Below are positions 1 to 9,239 of a DNA stretch of 40,722 bases, in pieces. The stretch is from positions 1 to 40,722 of the forward strand of contig JAEURK010000390.1 in the NCBI GenBank assembly GCA_016789175.1, in the 5' to 3' direction. The stretch is from Anaerolineales bacterium (GTDB lineage: Bacteria > Chloroflexota > Anaerolineae > Anaerolineales > UBA6663). The notes beneath the pieces are model-generated. The model worked only from the letters and a program-made list of their open reading frames with translations. It did not search any database and was not told where the DNA came from. The translations under genes and the position numbers were made by a program. Each line of letters begins with the position of its first letter. The stretch's first letter is position 1.

Positions 1-540
1 ATCATCAAAGCCGCCTTCATCGGTCATGGCCTTGGCGCCGCCGTGGTGGCCTTGCTCTGCCGCCTGTACCCGACCCTGGCCGACCGCGCCCTGCTGGTCG
101 GCCTGCCGATCGACACGGCCGACCTGAACGGTCGCCTGCTCGAGACGCCCCCGGGTTCCTTGATCGAGACGTTCATCGAACGCGGCCCGCACCTCGACCC
201 GATCGTGCGCGAAACCGCCAAGACCGATCACGCCGCGGTGGCGACCAGCGTCGAAGCGCTGCACTCGGCCGAGATGGCCCGGCTGTTGAGCGAACTGACC
301 CAGCCCGTCCTGCTGGCGCATGGCGCGCGCGATACGCTCGTGAGCGCTCCCGGAGACAGCGTGATCGAGGCCCTGGGCGCGAACGTGCACGGCGTCGCCC
401 TGAACGAGTCACGCCATTTTCCGATGCTCGACGAGACCGCGCGCTTCAACCGCCTGGTCAGCGATTTCCTGGCGCTCAAGGATCCGGCTGAGCTCCGCAA
501 CCTTACGCTCAAGGAGGAGTGGGTCCGGCGCGTGCGATGA
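1..540 (+). CDS. alpha/beta-hydrolase fold protein, 5'-truncated by the window edge; nucleophile Ser replaced
   Basis: The open frame runs in from base 1 and stops at TGA 538-540, so only the last 179 codons are seen. The visible part starts at the nucleophile elbow of an alpha/beta hydrolase, reading FIGHGLGAAVVA where the family has G-H-S-x-G. The serine position is glycine. The rest of the triad region looks normal: HGARD (Asp codon at 331) fits the acid loop, and SRHFPMLDE (His codon at 415) fits the family's H-F-P-x-x-E. The usual role of the fold is ester, lactone or C-C hydrolysis. Without the serine this copy may be a non-catalytic or altered-mechanism member. The substrate cannot be named. 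The frame shows no stops or frameshift in the part seen. Confidence 0.75.
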   Translation: MIKAAFIGHGLGAAVVALLCRLYPTLADRALLVGLPIDTADLNGRLLETPPGSLIETFIERGPHLDPIVRETAKTDHAAVATSVEALHSAEMARLLSELTQPVLLAHGARDTLVSAPGDSVIEALGANVHGVALNESRHFPMLDETARFNRLVSDFLALKDPAELRNLTLKEEWVRRVR

Positions 541-637
541 CGTGCCGGGTGTGGGCGCGTAACACCACCGCGCTTTGATCCGAAGTCGCAACACGCTTTT
601 CACCCCGCACCTCGCCCTCCCCACCAAGGACTCGGCT

Positions 638-666
638 TTGCCAATCTGATTCGATGCGGGCATAAT
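638..666 (+). promoter_or_regulatory. sigma-70-type promoter of the VOC gene (apparently leaderless)
   Basis: TTGCCA (638-643) and CATAAT (661-666) are each one mismatch from consensus and separated by 17 nt. The ATG of the next gene begins at 673, so transcription should start at or next to the start codon. No Shine-Dalgarno sequence lies in the 6-nt gap. Confidence 0.6.
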
Positions 667-672
667 GGGCGT

Positions 673-1113
673 ATGGCTCGCATCCTGGGCGTTAACGCCA
701 TCGTTCTGTTTGCCAACGACCCCGCCACCCTGGCCGCCTGGTATGAACGGCGGCTCGGGCTCGCTACCCTGCACAATCTCGACGACGACAACTGGTATGG
801 CGAGATCGACGATCCCCGCTCCGGCCTGACGTTTCAGTTCGCGATTTTCCCGGCCCGATCGCCGCTGACGTCCGGCGGGCGCGGTCTGATGGTCACCTAT
901 CGCGTCGACGACCTCGACCAGTTCCTGCGCGGCCTGGAGGCCGAGGGCGAGCGCATCGAACGTATGACCGCCGACTACGGACGCTTTGCCCGGCTCCAAG
1001 ATCCCGAGGGAAACCCGATCGAACTGTGGGCCTGGGATCAGCCTGAAGACGTCCTGGGCGCCGGGCACGACCACCATGGGCATCACCACGACTCGCCCGA
1101 AGCCGATGCGTAA
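673..1113 (+). CDS. VOC-superfamily (glyoxalase/bleomycin-resistance-like) protein with His-rich tail
   Basis: A 146-residue protein with the paired beta-alpha-beta-beta-beta pattern of the vicinal-oxygen-chelate fold: FANDPATLAAWYERRLGL in the first half and QDPEGNPIELWAWD in the second. VOC enzymes include glyoxalases, dioxygenases and antibiotic-binding proteins. The usual metal-binding His at the start of the first strand is not seen (VNAIVLF), although the last-strand Glu (PIELW) is present, so metal-dependent catalysis is doubtful. The extreme C-terminus is unusual, GHDHHGHHHD within the last 16 residues, and could bind Zn, Ni or Co. The start ATG is placed by the promoter 6 nt upstream. 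The stop overlaps the start of the next gene by 8 nt, which suggests co-translation. Confidence 0.8.
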   Translation: MARILGVNAIVLFANDPATLAAWYERRLGLATLHNLDDDNWYGEIDDPRSGLTFQFAIFPARSPLTSGGRGLMVTYRVDDLDQFLRGLEAEGERIERMTADYGRFARLQDPEGNPIELWAWDQPEDVLGAGHDHHGHHHDSPEADA

Positions 1114-1726
1114 CGGGCGGGTGGCCACAAGGGTCGCCCTTTCGGTCGGTTTTCCGGCTACCGCGATACTGGCGCTCGCGCTGGCGGCCTGCGCCCCGGG
1201 CGGAACGCGCACACCCACGATCTTCCCGTCGACCCGCACCCCGGCTGCGACCGCCACGTTGGGCCCGGTTTTCACAGAAACCCCGGATCCCGCTCAGGCG
1301 ATCTTCACCCTGACGCCGACCCATCCCCCGGTGGTCACGCTGGCGCCGACGCTGGGCGGCCCCTGCACGAACAACGCAGAGTTCGTGGCCGACGTGACGG
1401 TCCCGGACGGCGCGCAGTATCTGCCGGGCCAGGTGTTTGCCAAACGCTGGCTGATGCGCAACACCGGCACGTGCGATTGGGGGCCGGACTACGCGATCGT
1501 GCTCACCAACGGTGAGCCGATGGGACCGGCGACCGAGGCCGCGATCTTCCCGGCGCGCGCCGGGGCCGAAGGCGTGTGGGAGGTGGAGTTGCGCGCCCCG
1601 GACCTGCCGGGCTCGTACACCGGACGCTGGCAGGCCCGCGCCCCCGATGGCGCGACGTTCGGCCAGACGGTGTTCGTCACCATCCAGGTCATCCCCCTGC
1701 CCGTCACCGATACGCCGACCCCCTGA
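1106..1726 (+). CDS. lipoprotein with NBR1-type Ig-like domain
   Basis: A 206-residue protein. ATG 1106 is chosen because it begins directly with a basic n-region, a hydrophobic stretch and the lipobox LAAC, so the protein is exported and lipid-anchored. A Thr/Pro-rich linker of about 50 residues follows. The C-terminal 110 residues form an Ig-like domain of the 'next to BRCA1' type: PDGAQYLPGQVFAKRWLMRN, then TGTCDWG, then PGSYTGRWQARAPDGATFG. In bacteria this domain is common in Chloroflexota lipoproteins and is thought to mediate binding; no enzymatic residues are seen. The gene overlaps the VOC gene by 8 nt and ends at a strong terminator. Confidence 0.8.
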   Translation: MRNGRVATRVALSVGFPATAILALALAACAPGGTRTPTIFPSTRTPAATATLGPVFTETPDPAQAIFTLTPTHPPVVTLAPTLGGPCTNNAEFVADVTVPDGAQYLPGQVFAKRWLMRNTGTCDWGPDYAIVLTNGEPMGPATEAAIFPARAGAEGVWEVELRAPDLPGSYTGRWQARAPDGATFGQTVFVTIQVIPLPVTDTPTP

Positions 1727-1747
1727 CCGGGCTCCGATCTCGAACAC

Positions 1748-1777
1748 AAAAAGCCGCGCCAGTGAGCGCGGCTTTTG
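1748..1777. terminator. bidirectional intrinsic terminator
   Basis: An 11-bp perfect stem (1749-1759 with 1766-1776), AAAAGCCGCGC pairing with GCGCGGCTTTT, has a 6-nt loop. The A-run on one side and T-run on the other make it work on both strands. It sits between the convergent lipoprotein and B-box genes. Confidence 0.85.
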
Positions 1778-1796
1778 TCTTCGGCTGGTTCTGTTC

Positions 1797-2372
1797 CTAT
1801 GGCGTCGGGGTCAAGTACGGCGCGCTGGTCGGATAGATCGGCGGGTTGTTGGGGTTGAGGATGCTGCTGAAGAAGATCGGCAGAAACGTCAGCCCGATGC
1901 AACTGAAGAAGATCACGAGCCAAAAGACGATGCCGACCACCGAAGCGCCCAGCGCGATCCACCCCAACGTGGCGGTGCGCTTGCGGTTGAGCGATTGGCC
2001 GGCCTGCAGCACCGCGAGCGCGCCGAGCACCAGGCCGAAGATCGGCAGGACATAGATGCCGCCGAAGTTGAGGCTGAAAGCCACGACACCAACCACGGCC
2101 GCGACCAGCGCGAGCACGTCGATCGTGTTTCCCTGATACGGGGCTGTGGCGGTGTGCGCTCCCCGCAAGGCATCGGCCTGAGCGTCGTCGTGGGCTTCAA
2201 CGTAACGCTCAGGGGGCACGATCGGCTCGCCCGTGGCTTTGCGCCCCGCAGCGTGCTCCTCGCACAGCCGCTCGCCATCCTCGGTGTACCACAGACAGGC
2301 GGCGCACACCGGCCGTCCGCAGGTCTCGCACTGCTCGATCGCGGGCCGGTCGGGGTGGCGATAACAGAACAT
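1797..2372 (-). CDS. B-box-type zinc-finger membrane protein
   Basis: A 191-residue protein. The first 45 residues have a B-box-like zinc-binding pattern: CYRHPDRPAIEQCETCGRPVCAACL, then LCEEH. A polar linker follows (about residues 50-80), then two or three hydrophobic segments: DVLALVAAVVGVVAFSL, VLPIFGLVLGALAVL and WIALGASVVGIVFWLVIFF. The C-terminus is Pro/Thr-rich. Similar small 'B-box plus DUF4190-like' proteins occur widely in Chloroflexota and Actinobacteria; their function is unknown. ATG 2372 lies next to a large palindrome that separates it from ahcY. Confidence 0.7.
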   Translation of the reverse strand: MFCYRHPDRPAIEQCETCGRPVCAACLWYTEDGERLCEEHAAGRKATGEPIVPPERYVEAHDDAQADALRGAHTATAPYQGNTIDVLALVAAVVGVVAFSLNFGGIYVLPIFGLVLGALAVLQAGQSLNRKRTATLGWIALGASVVGIVFWLVIFFSCIGLTFLPIFFSSILNPNNPPIYPTSAPYLTPTP

Positions 2373-2382
2373 TGGATATTGG

Positions 2383-2449
2383 CCAATTGCTATTGGGTCA
2401 TTGGCTATTGGAAGCTTCTTCCAATAGCCAATGACCCAATAGCGAATGG
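2383..2449. repeat. long near-perfect palindrome built from CCAATAG heptads
   Basis: The core arms 2389-2414 and 2418-2443 are perfectly complementary over 26 bp around a 3-nt loop, and pairing continues outwards with two mismatches to 2383/2449. The arms are themselves repetitive (CCAATAG, CCAATGA, CCCAATAG). The element lies between ahcY, whose stop codon is 1 nt away, and the B-box start, both on the minus strand. It could form a very stable RNA hairpin at the ahcY 3' end and looks like a dispersed repeat unit. Confidence 0.8.
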
Positions 2450-2450
2450 A

Positions 2451-3806
<1,356 letters not shown>

Positions 3807-3828
3807 TTATTGTCGCGGTGGTATCCGA

Positions 3829-4782
3829 TTAAAACAACTCACTCAACAGGCCGCCGTCGTCAAAGTGTTGGCGGAAGCGGGTCAAGAACTCGGCCTGGCT
3901 GTAGTGGTGGTTCTGAGGACCGTTCTTCTCGAGGCAGTACGTGGCAGCCAACGACGCGACCTGGCCGCACAGGGCCCACGGCCACCCGGCCGCCACACCG
4001 CGCAGCAGCCCGCCCCGGAACGCGTCACCGACACCGGTCGGATCGACAATTTCCTTGGGCGCAACGGCGACGATGTCGGTGCGCACGCCGTCGGCGAAGA
4101 TCGTCGCGCCTTCCGCGCCCCGCGTGATCACGAGCACGGGCAGCTTCGCGGCCAGCTGTTCTTCGGACAACGAAGTCATCTTCTCGATCAGACCGGCCTC
4201 GTAGTCGTTGACCACGAGCATCCAGGCGCTGTCCACGCCCTCGATAAGTTCCTCGCGCGTGATCCGCGCCAGCTGCTGGCTGGGATCGTACAGATACCGG
4301 ATGCCAAGCTCACGCGCTTCCTTGACGAACTTGGACATGGCATCCGGAGCGGAGGGCGAGATCACGACCAGATCCGGCAACGGGTCGACGTCATGCAGCG
4401 ACTGCACGCCGGCAAGCGCCATCGCGCCCGGGAAGAACGACGCGATCTGGGCATTGTTGCGATCGGTGTTGCAGAAGAACGAGGCCGTGAAGGTGCCGGC
4501 AATGACCTTGGCATGTTCAGTGTGGACGCCATGCTGCTCGAGCCAGGCTCGATAGTCGGTGAAGTCCTCGCCGACCGTGCTGAGCAGATGCGCGTCACCC
4601 CCGAGCAAGGCCAGGGTATAGGCGATGTTGGGCCCGATCCCGCCGCGCTGCCGGGTCATGCCATCGACGAGAAAGCTGACGCTGATCTTCTCAAGTCGAT
4701 CCGGCAGGATATGTTCGTGGAAGTAGCCTGGGAAGGTCATCAAGTAATCCCAGGCGATCGAGCCGGTACACAACACGCGCAT
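3829..4782 (-). CDS. PfkB/ribokinase-family sugar kinase, adenosine-kinase-like
   Basis: A 317-residue PfkB carbohydrate kinase. The N-terminal half has RGGIGPNIAYTLALLGG (47-63), the substrate-binding glycine region. The C-terminal signature is DPTGVGDAFRGGLLRG (247-262), whose GxGD motif supplies the catalytic base Asp253. The family phosphorylates ribose, fructose or nucleosides with ATP. Pairing with ahcY makes adenosine the likeliest substrate, because adenosine kinase pulls the reversible SAH hydrolase reaction forward and returns adenosine to AMP; this is inference. ATG 4782 is preferred over an in-frame TTG at 4788. The transcript should start near 4838 and carry a 9-bp hairpin (4806-4828) shortly before the start. 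Confidence 0.85.
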   Translation of the reverse strand: MRVLCTGSIAWDYLMTFPGYFHEHILPDRLEKISVSFLVDGMTRQRGGIGPNIAYTLALLGGDAHLLSTVGEDFTDYRAWLEQHGVHTEHAKVIAGTFTASFFCNTDRNNAQIASFFPGAMALAGVQSLHDVDPLPDLVVISPSAPDAMSKFVKEARELGIRYLYDPSQQLARITREELIEGVDSAWMLVVNDYEAGLIEKMTSLSEEQLAAKLPVLVITRGAEGATIFADGVRTDIVAVAPKEIVDPTGVGDAFRGGLLRGVAAGWPWALCGQVASLAATYCLEKNGPQNHHYSQAEFLTRFRQHFDDGGLLSELF

Positions 4783-4844
4783 AGTCAAGCACCTTACACA
4801 ATGAAGGCGCCCTCAAATGGAGAGCGCCCGTGTGGAACGCGGGG

Positions 4845-4872
4845 ATTATAACAGGCTGGCCGCAGGCTGCAA
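4845..4872 (-). promoter_or_regulatory. promoter of the adenosine-kinase-like/ahcY operon
   Basis: On the minus strand TTGCAG (4872-4867) and a perfect TATAAT (4850-4845) are separated by 16 nt. The predicted leader of about 55 nt contains a hairpin at 4806-4828. Confidence 0.65.
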
Positions 4873-4965
4873 GGCACCGGGAGCTATGAACACTCTGCGC
4901 CCAATGCTTTCCGCTCTCCGTAGAATTCCCGAGCCCGCTTCAGCGAGCGTGATACGATGATTCCC

Positions 4966-7398
4966 ATGCCTACACCGCACAGGCAGGTCGTGCTGCTGGC
5001 CCTGGCCGGCGCGCTGGTGGCCTGCAACACAGCGCCACCGTCGCCCACGGTGCCCCCGACCTACACGGCGGCGCCCACCCTGACCCCCGCGCCCTCCGCG
5101 ACGCCATCCCCAATCGACCTGCAGACCCAGGCCGAGGCTGCGCTTTACAGTGGCGATGGCGCCGTCGCCATCGCGTTGTATCAGGCTGCGCTGACGCAGG
5201 ATCCCGCGGACGGCGCTGCCCGGATCGGGCTCGGCCGTGCCCTCCTGACCACCGGCGAGACAGCCGCGGCCGCCGACGTGTTTTCGTCGACGGCTACAGC
5301 GCTGGGCGTGACCTCGCTCGACCTCGAGGGCGCCGCCGCCGCGCCCCCGATCGGCACGGTCAGCGACACCGAAACCGCTGCTGCCGCCGTGTTCTGGTTG
5401 GGCGAATTGGCGCGCCGTGACGGCGAGTGGACCGCGGCGTTGGCACGCTATCGTCAGTATCTGGCCCTGCGCCCCGGCGTGATCGACAGCTATGTGCAGG
5501 AGCGGATCGCCGAAAGCGCCGCCGCGCTCAACGACGACGCAGCGGCAGCGGTGGCCTGGCAGGCCGCCGCCGCCGCGCCCCGGGCCGATTCGGCCGGCGA
5601 TCTGCGCGAGGCCCTGGCGGCGACCTTGCTCCGCTCGGGCGATCGGGACGGCGCGCTGGCCGAGTACGATGCCATCCTGGCTTCCGACAGTCCGGGCTGG
5701 CGCAAGGCGCGCGCCCTGGTGTTGGCCGGGCAGGCCCTGGCAACCGCCGGTGACGTCGACGCCGCGCACCAACGTTACCTCGAGGCGGTGGCGACCTACC
5801 CTGATGCGCCGGTCACGTTCGAGGCCTTGCGCGCCCTGGTCGAGGCCGGCGTTCCGGTCGACGACCTGCAACGCGGATTGGTTAATCTCAATGCCGGCAA
5901 CTACGCTCCGGCGATCGCGGCCTTCGAACGCATCCTGGCCGAACAACCCGGCCACCTCGCGGCCTGGTTCTACCTCGGGCGCACCTATGCGGCCCAAGAC
6001 GATCCCGCCAACGCGCTGCAGGCCTACCGCCAGATCACGAGCGTGGCGCCGGCCGACGTAGCCGCCCTGCCGGGTTCCGAGTTTTGGGGTCAGGCCCACC
6101 TCGAGATCGGTGAGCTCGCCCCCTTCCCCGAAGATGTGCAGGGCCTGACGGCCTTCGTCGCGGCCGCGCCCGAGGCCGCCGAAGCCCCGCGCGCGCTCGA
6201 TCGCGCCGCCCGCTTCTGCGAGCGCAATGACGATCTGGCCTGCGCCGTCACGCTCTGGTCACGTCTGGCCGAGGAATACCCGGGCTCGGACCTCGCCGCC
6301 AACGCCGCCAACGAGGCCGGGGTCGTGCTCGTCCGTCAGGCGCGCTGGGCCGAGGCCCAGACCTGGTTCGAGCGCGCCACGACCCTGGGGGCCGACGCCG
6401 TCCAACACGCCCGGGGCTGGCTCTGGGTTGGAAAAGCCCGCGCGTCGCAGGCCGACCCGACCGGCGCGCAGCAAGCCTGGGCGAAAGCTGCCGCCCTGGC
6501 GCCCGATGACTACTACGGATTGCGGGCCGGCCAGCTGAGCGCCGGGATCGCGCCGTTCGCGCCGCCGGCCGCGGTCGTGTGGAGCAGCGACGAAATCGCC
6601 GATCGGGTCGAGGCCGACGCCTGGATGAACGAACACTTCCCGGTCGACACCTCGACGCCCGGCAGCGTGACCGAACTGAGCGAGTCGGTGCGCGCCGACG
6701 GCCGCTACACCCGCGGTCGCGAGCTCTGGCGGCTTGGCCTTGAGCAGGAGGCGCACGCCGAGTTCGAGGCGCTGCGTCAGGCGTATTGGAACGATGCCTG
6801 GGCGGTGGCCCAACTCGCGCTGGACATGAATGCGCGCGGACTGTACGACATCGCGATCCGCAGCGCGCGCCAGGTGCTCGATCTGGCGGGCGTGGTCGAC
6901 ACAACGCAAGGGCCGCGCTTGTTTCAGCGCCTGCGCTTCCCGGTGCCCTTCCTGGATCTGGTCGAGCAGGCCGGCGCCGAGTTCGAGCAACACCCGTTTG
7001 CGCTGTACAGCAAGATGCGGATCGAGTCGTTCTTCTGGAAGTACGCGTACTCGAGCGCCGATGCGCGCGGGTTGAATCAGATCATTCCGACGACCGCCGA
7101 GCAGATCGCGCGCGACCTGGCCCTCGAGGATTTCGTGCTCGAGGATCTCTTCAAGCCGAGCCAGTCGATCCGGATGGGCGCCTATTACCTGCACTTCGTG
7201 GCGACCCAGGTTCAACCCGACACCGCGGTGGTGATGGCCGGCTACTACGCCGGGCCCGGCAACGCCCAGCGCTGGCTAGATCTGGCCGGCGGCGACCCCG
7301 ACCTGTTCGTCGAGGTCATCCGCCTCCCGGATGCCAAGGGCTACGTCACCACCACGTTTGGTTTCTTCGAGATGTATCGGCAGCTATACGGCCGCTAG
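4966..7398 (+). CDS. TPR-repeat lipoprotein with C-terminal lytic transglycosylase domain
   Basis: An 810-residue protein with the architecture of soluble lytic transglycosylase Slt70. The signal peptide ends in the lipobox LVAC. A Pro/Thr linker follows, then about 600 residues of Ala-rich helical TPR-like repeats. The C-terminal SLT domain has MRIESFFW with the catalytic Glu (about residue 687), SSADARGLNQIIPTTAEQIA (the GLMQIMP-type motif) and AGYYAGPGNAQRW. It cleaves peptidoglycan glycan strands to 1,6-anhydro products at the cell surface. Most Chloroflexota have thin or atypical walls, so retention of the enzyme is worth noting. ATG 4966 is preferred over ATG 4957, because a -10-like TACGAT (4953-4958) overlaps the earlier codon and leaves a 7-nt gap to the later one. 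The gene appears monocistronic. Confidence 0.88.
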   Translation: MPTPHRQVVLLALAGALVACNTAPPSPTVPPTYTAAPTLTPAPSATPSPIDLQTQAEAALYSGDGAVAIALYQAALTQDPADGAARIGLGRALLTTGETAAAADVFSSTATALGVTSLDLEGAAAAPPIGTVSDTETAAAAVFWLGELARRDGEWTAALARYRQYLALRPGVIDSYVQERIAESAAALNDDAAAAVAWQAAAAAPRADSAGDLREALAATLLRSGDRDGALAEYDAILASDSPGWRKARALVLAGQALATAGDVDAAHQRYLEAVATYPDAPVTFEALRALVEAGVPVDDLQRGLVNLNAGNYAPAIAAFERILAEQPGHLAAWFYLGRTYAAQDDPANALQAYRQITSVAPADVAALPGSEFWGQAHLEIGELAPFPEDVQGLTAFVAAAPEAAEAPRALDRAARFCERNDDLACAVTLWSRLAEEYPGSDLAANAANEAGVVLVRQARWAEAQTWFERATTLGADAVQHARGWLWVGKARASQADPTGAQQAWAKAAALAPDDYYGLRAGQLSAGIAPFAPPAAVVWSSDEIADRVEADAWMNEHFPVDTSTPGSVTELSESVRADGRYTRGRELWRLGLEQEAHAEFEALRQAYWNDAWAVAQLALDMNARGLYDIAIRSARQVLDLAGVVDTTQGPRLFQRLRFPVPFLDLVEQAGAEFEQHPFALYSKMRIESFFWKYAYSSADARGLNQIIPTTAEQIARDLALEDFVLEDLFKPSQSIRMGAYYLHFVATQVQPDTAVVMAGYYAGPGNAQRWLDLAGGDPDLFVEVIRLPDAKGYVTTTFGFFEMYRQLYGR

Positions 7399-7535
7399 GG
7401 TCGATTCTAACCTTCGACCTGACAGGTCCACCCGCGATTCTCGAGAAAATAAGGGCCTTCCAAAAACGCGCCGAGCCGATTCGCGTTCATTTTCTAACCT
7501 GAAGTCCAACCCGCGACGACATCAACCCAGGCAAA

Positions 7536-7577
7536 GCGCCGCTGCGATCCGGGCCTGGGCCCGAGTCGCAGCGGCGC
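7536..7577. terminator. strong hairpin terminator between convergent genes
   Basis: A 12-bp perfect stem (7536-7547 with 7566-7577) contains an inner 6-bp stem (7550-7555 with 7558-7563). On the minus strand it is followed by TTTGC. It lies between the convergent lytic transglycosylase and repeat-protein genes. In the rest of 7399-7606 I see only two short similar stretches ending TCCACCCGCGA and TCCAACCCGCGA. Confidence 0.7.
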
Positions 7578-7606
7578 CGATTCGATTGTTGCGAAACGAT
7601 CCGCGC

Positions 7607-8386
7607 TCACCGCGAGAGGTGCATGACGAAGTCGATGCCCACGTCGGTCGGCAGGTCAAAGGTCGGGCTGAAGCCGACCACAGCGCCGCCCCGCTCCGCG
7701 TAGACCATCCAGCGCAGCGGGCCCTGGCCAAAGCTGGAGGCCGCGACGCCCCACTGCACCACCGCCAGGCCATCGGCGTTGATCGTGGCGCTCGTCTGCC
7801 AGCCATCGACGTCTTGCCAGATGCCGTTTGCATCCAGGTACTGCACGCCGACGTACGTCGCCGGCGATGCCTGGCCCAGCAGCATCGTGATCCGGGCGAC
7901 GACTTCACCCGCCGCATCGAAGCCAACGTTCTCGGTCCAGGCCGACAGCTCGCCCGAAGCAGCCGGCGCGGACGACGCGACAGTTTGACCCGTCAGCGTC
8001 GCCTCGACGTTCTCACTGCTCGAGGTCGGCAGGTTGAACGACTCGCTCGTGGCCCAGACCGATCCGCCCTCCTCGACATACACCACCCAGCGGAACGCGC
8101 TCTTGCCGTAGTCTTCGCTCGCGACCGTCCACTGTTTGTACGGGATGCCGGAGGCCGTGGTGTCGAGATCGCCCTGCCAGCCCTCGACGGTGGACCAGGT
8201 CGAATCCGCGTTCTGCCACTGCACCGCGATCCAGGCCGTCTCGGGCGCGCCCGGCACGACCGCCGAGATCGTGGCCGAGTCGTCGGCCCAGGCCGGTTGC
8301 GCCACGACCATGCTCGAGGCCAGCGCCAGTGCGCCGATCCCGCGTGCGGCCCAGATCTTGACCGGGGCCAGTTTCCAGATATTCAT
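7607..8386 (-). CDS. secreted protein with two tandem copies of an uncharacterised beta-rich module
   Basis: A 259-residue protein. ATG 8386 is chosen because AAGGAG lies 7 nt upstream and because it opens a clean Sec signal peptide, MNIWKLAPVKIWAARGIGAL up to the cleavage site AWA-DD (about residue 35). The mature part holds two related modules. Module 1 has IAVQWQNADSTWSTVEGW, then AFRWVVYVEEGG and SESFNLPT. Module 2 has VGVQYLDANGIWQDVDGW, then PLRWMVYAERGG and SPTFDLPT. The repeats are rich in aromatic residues and have no Cys. I do not recognise the family. The pattern suggests an extracellular beta-sandwich binding or adhesion protein. It has its own promoter and terminator downstream of the cobalamin genes. 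Confidence 0.75.
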   Translation of the reverse strand: MNIWKLAPVKIWAARGIGALALASSMVVAQPAWADDSATISAVVPGAPETAWIAVQWQNADSTWSTVEGWQGDLDTTASGIPYKQWTVASEDYGKSAFRWVVYVEEGGSVWATSESFNLPTSSSENVEATLTGQTVASSAPAASGELSAWTENVGFDAAGEVVARITMLLGQASPATYVGVQYLDANGIWQDVDGWQTSATINADGLAVVQWGVAASSFGQGPLRWMVYAERGGAVVGFSPTFDLPTDVGIDFVMHLSR

Positions 8387-8501
8387 GCTGGTCTCCTTGA
8401 TGCGAAGTGGGAAGGGAGCGGCCGCTCGTCCTTCGCAGGCACACCGTAGATCCAGGTGGTTCAGGAGGGGCAAAGACCACCTGTGAGGCACCTGATGTTT
8501 T

Positions 8502-8530
8502 GATATAGGAGGAACATCATCGACTCTCAA
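8502..8530 (-). promoter_or_regulatory. promoter of the secreted two-module protein
   Basis: On the minus strand TTGAGA (8530-8525) and TATATC (8507-8502) are spaced by 17 nt. The leader of about 110 nt includes an 8-bp stem, 8483-8476 with 8460-8453 (CAGGTGGT/ACCACCTG). Confidence 0.55.
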
Positions 8531-8537
8531 CAACAAG

Positions 8538-8561
8538 AACGCCGCGGAGGTCCGCGGCGTT
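8538..8561 (-). terminator. terminator of the cobalamin operon
   Basis: A 10-bp perfect stem, AACGCCGCGG (8538-8547) with CCGCGGCGTT (8552-8561), has a 4-nt loop. It starts about 28 nt after the adenosyltransferase stop and is followed on the minus strand by CTTGTTGTTG. Confidence 0.75.
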
Positions 8562-8589
8562 TGCATCCCAGGAAAGCGATCAAAACGCC

Positions 8590-9153
8590 CTAGACGTGAC
8601 TATCCCAAAGCGTCTCCGGTCGCGCCTTGCGCAGATTCTCAAATCGCGCCATGACGAACAACAGGTCCGACAGGCGATTGAGATAAGCGTTCACGAACGT
8701 CCCAACCGGTTCGATCGCGTGCAAAGTTGTCACGTCGCGCTCCGCGCGTCGGCATATCGTGCGCGCGACGTGCAACTGCGCCGCCCCGACCGCGCCGCCC
8801 GGCAGGATGAAGTTCGCCAGCGGGCCGACCGCTTCGTTGAGTTGGTCGATCCAACCCTCGAGGCGTTCGACATGGCGCGCTTCGATCTGCGGGATGGCGA
8901 AGCGGGTCTTGTCTTCTTCGAGGAAGCACAGATCCGACCCGAGGTGAAACAGCTCGTTCTGGATCACGGCCAGCATCGTCGCGAGTTCGGGATCGAGATC
9001 GAATGCCAGGGCCACGCCCAGGATCGAGTTCAACTCGTCGACGGTGCCGTACGCGGTGACGCGAGCCGAGTTCTTGGGCACGCGCTGGCCCCCGCCCAGG
9101 GCCGTGGTCCCGTCATCGCCCTTGCGGGTATAGATCTTGGTCAAACGTGGCAT
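8590..9153 (-). CDS. pduO: PduO-type ATP:cob(I)alamin adenosyltransferase
   Basis: A 187-residue protein, normal length for the family. It transfers the 5'-deoxyadenosyl group of ATP to cob(I)alamin, making adenosylcobalamin in the cytoplasm. The N-terminal ATP-binding motif is [19 protein letters not shown]. The C-terminal helices carry [12 protein letters not shown] and [12 protein letters not shown], the family's signature Arg-rich and Asn/Asp segments. The start at 9153 is chosen over an upstream in-frame ATG because conservation begins at [12 protein letters not shown] and GGGAG lies 7 nt before it. It is the last gene of the B12 operon, 86 nt after the permease, so imported corrinoid can be converted directly to the form that the upstream riboswitch senses. 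Confidence 0.92.
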   Translation of the reverse strand: MPRLTKIYTRKGDDGTTALGGGQRVPKNSARVTAYGTVDELNSILGVALAFDLDPELATMLAVIQNELFHLGSDLCFLEEDKTRFAIPQIEARHVERLEGWIDQLNEAVGPLANFILPGGAVGAAQLHVARTICRRAERDVTTLHAIEPVGTFVNAYLNRLSDLLFVMARFENLRKARPETLWDSHV

Positions 9154-9239
9154 CCCACACTCCCTGCCGGGGCCCGGGCCCGGACCGTCTCGATTGCGCC
9201 GCGTCACCCGTTGACGAGGCAGAATGAGGATAGCGCGAA

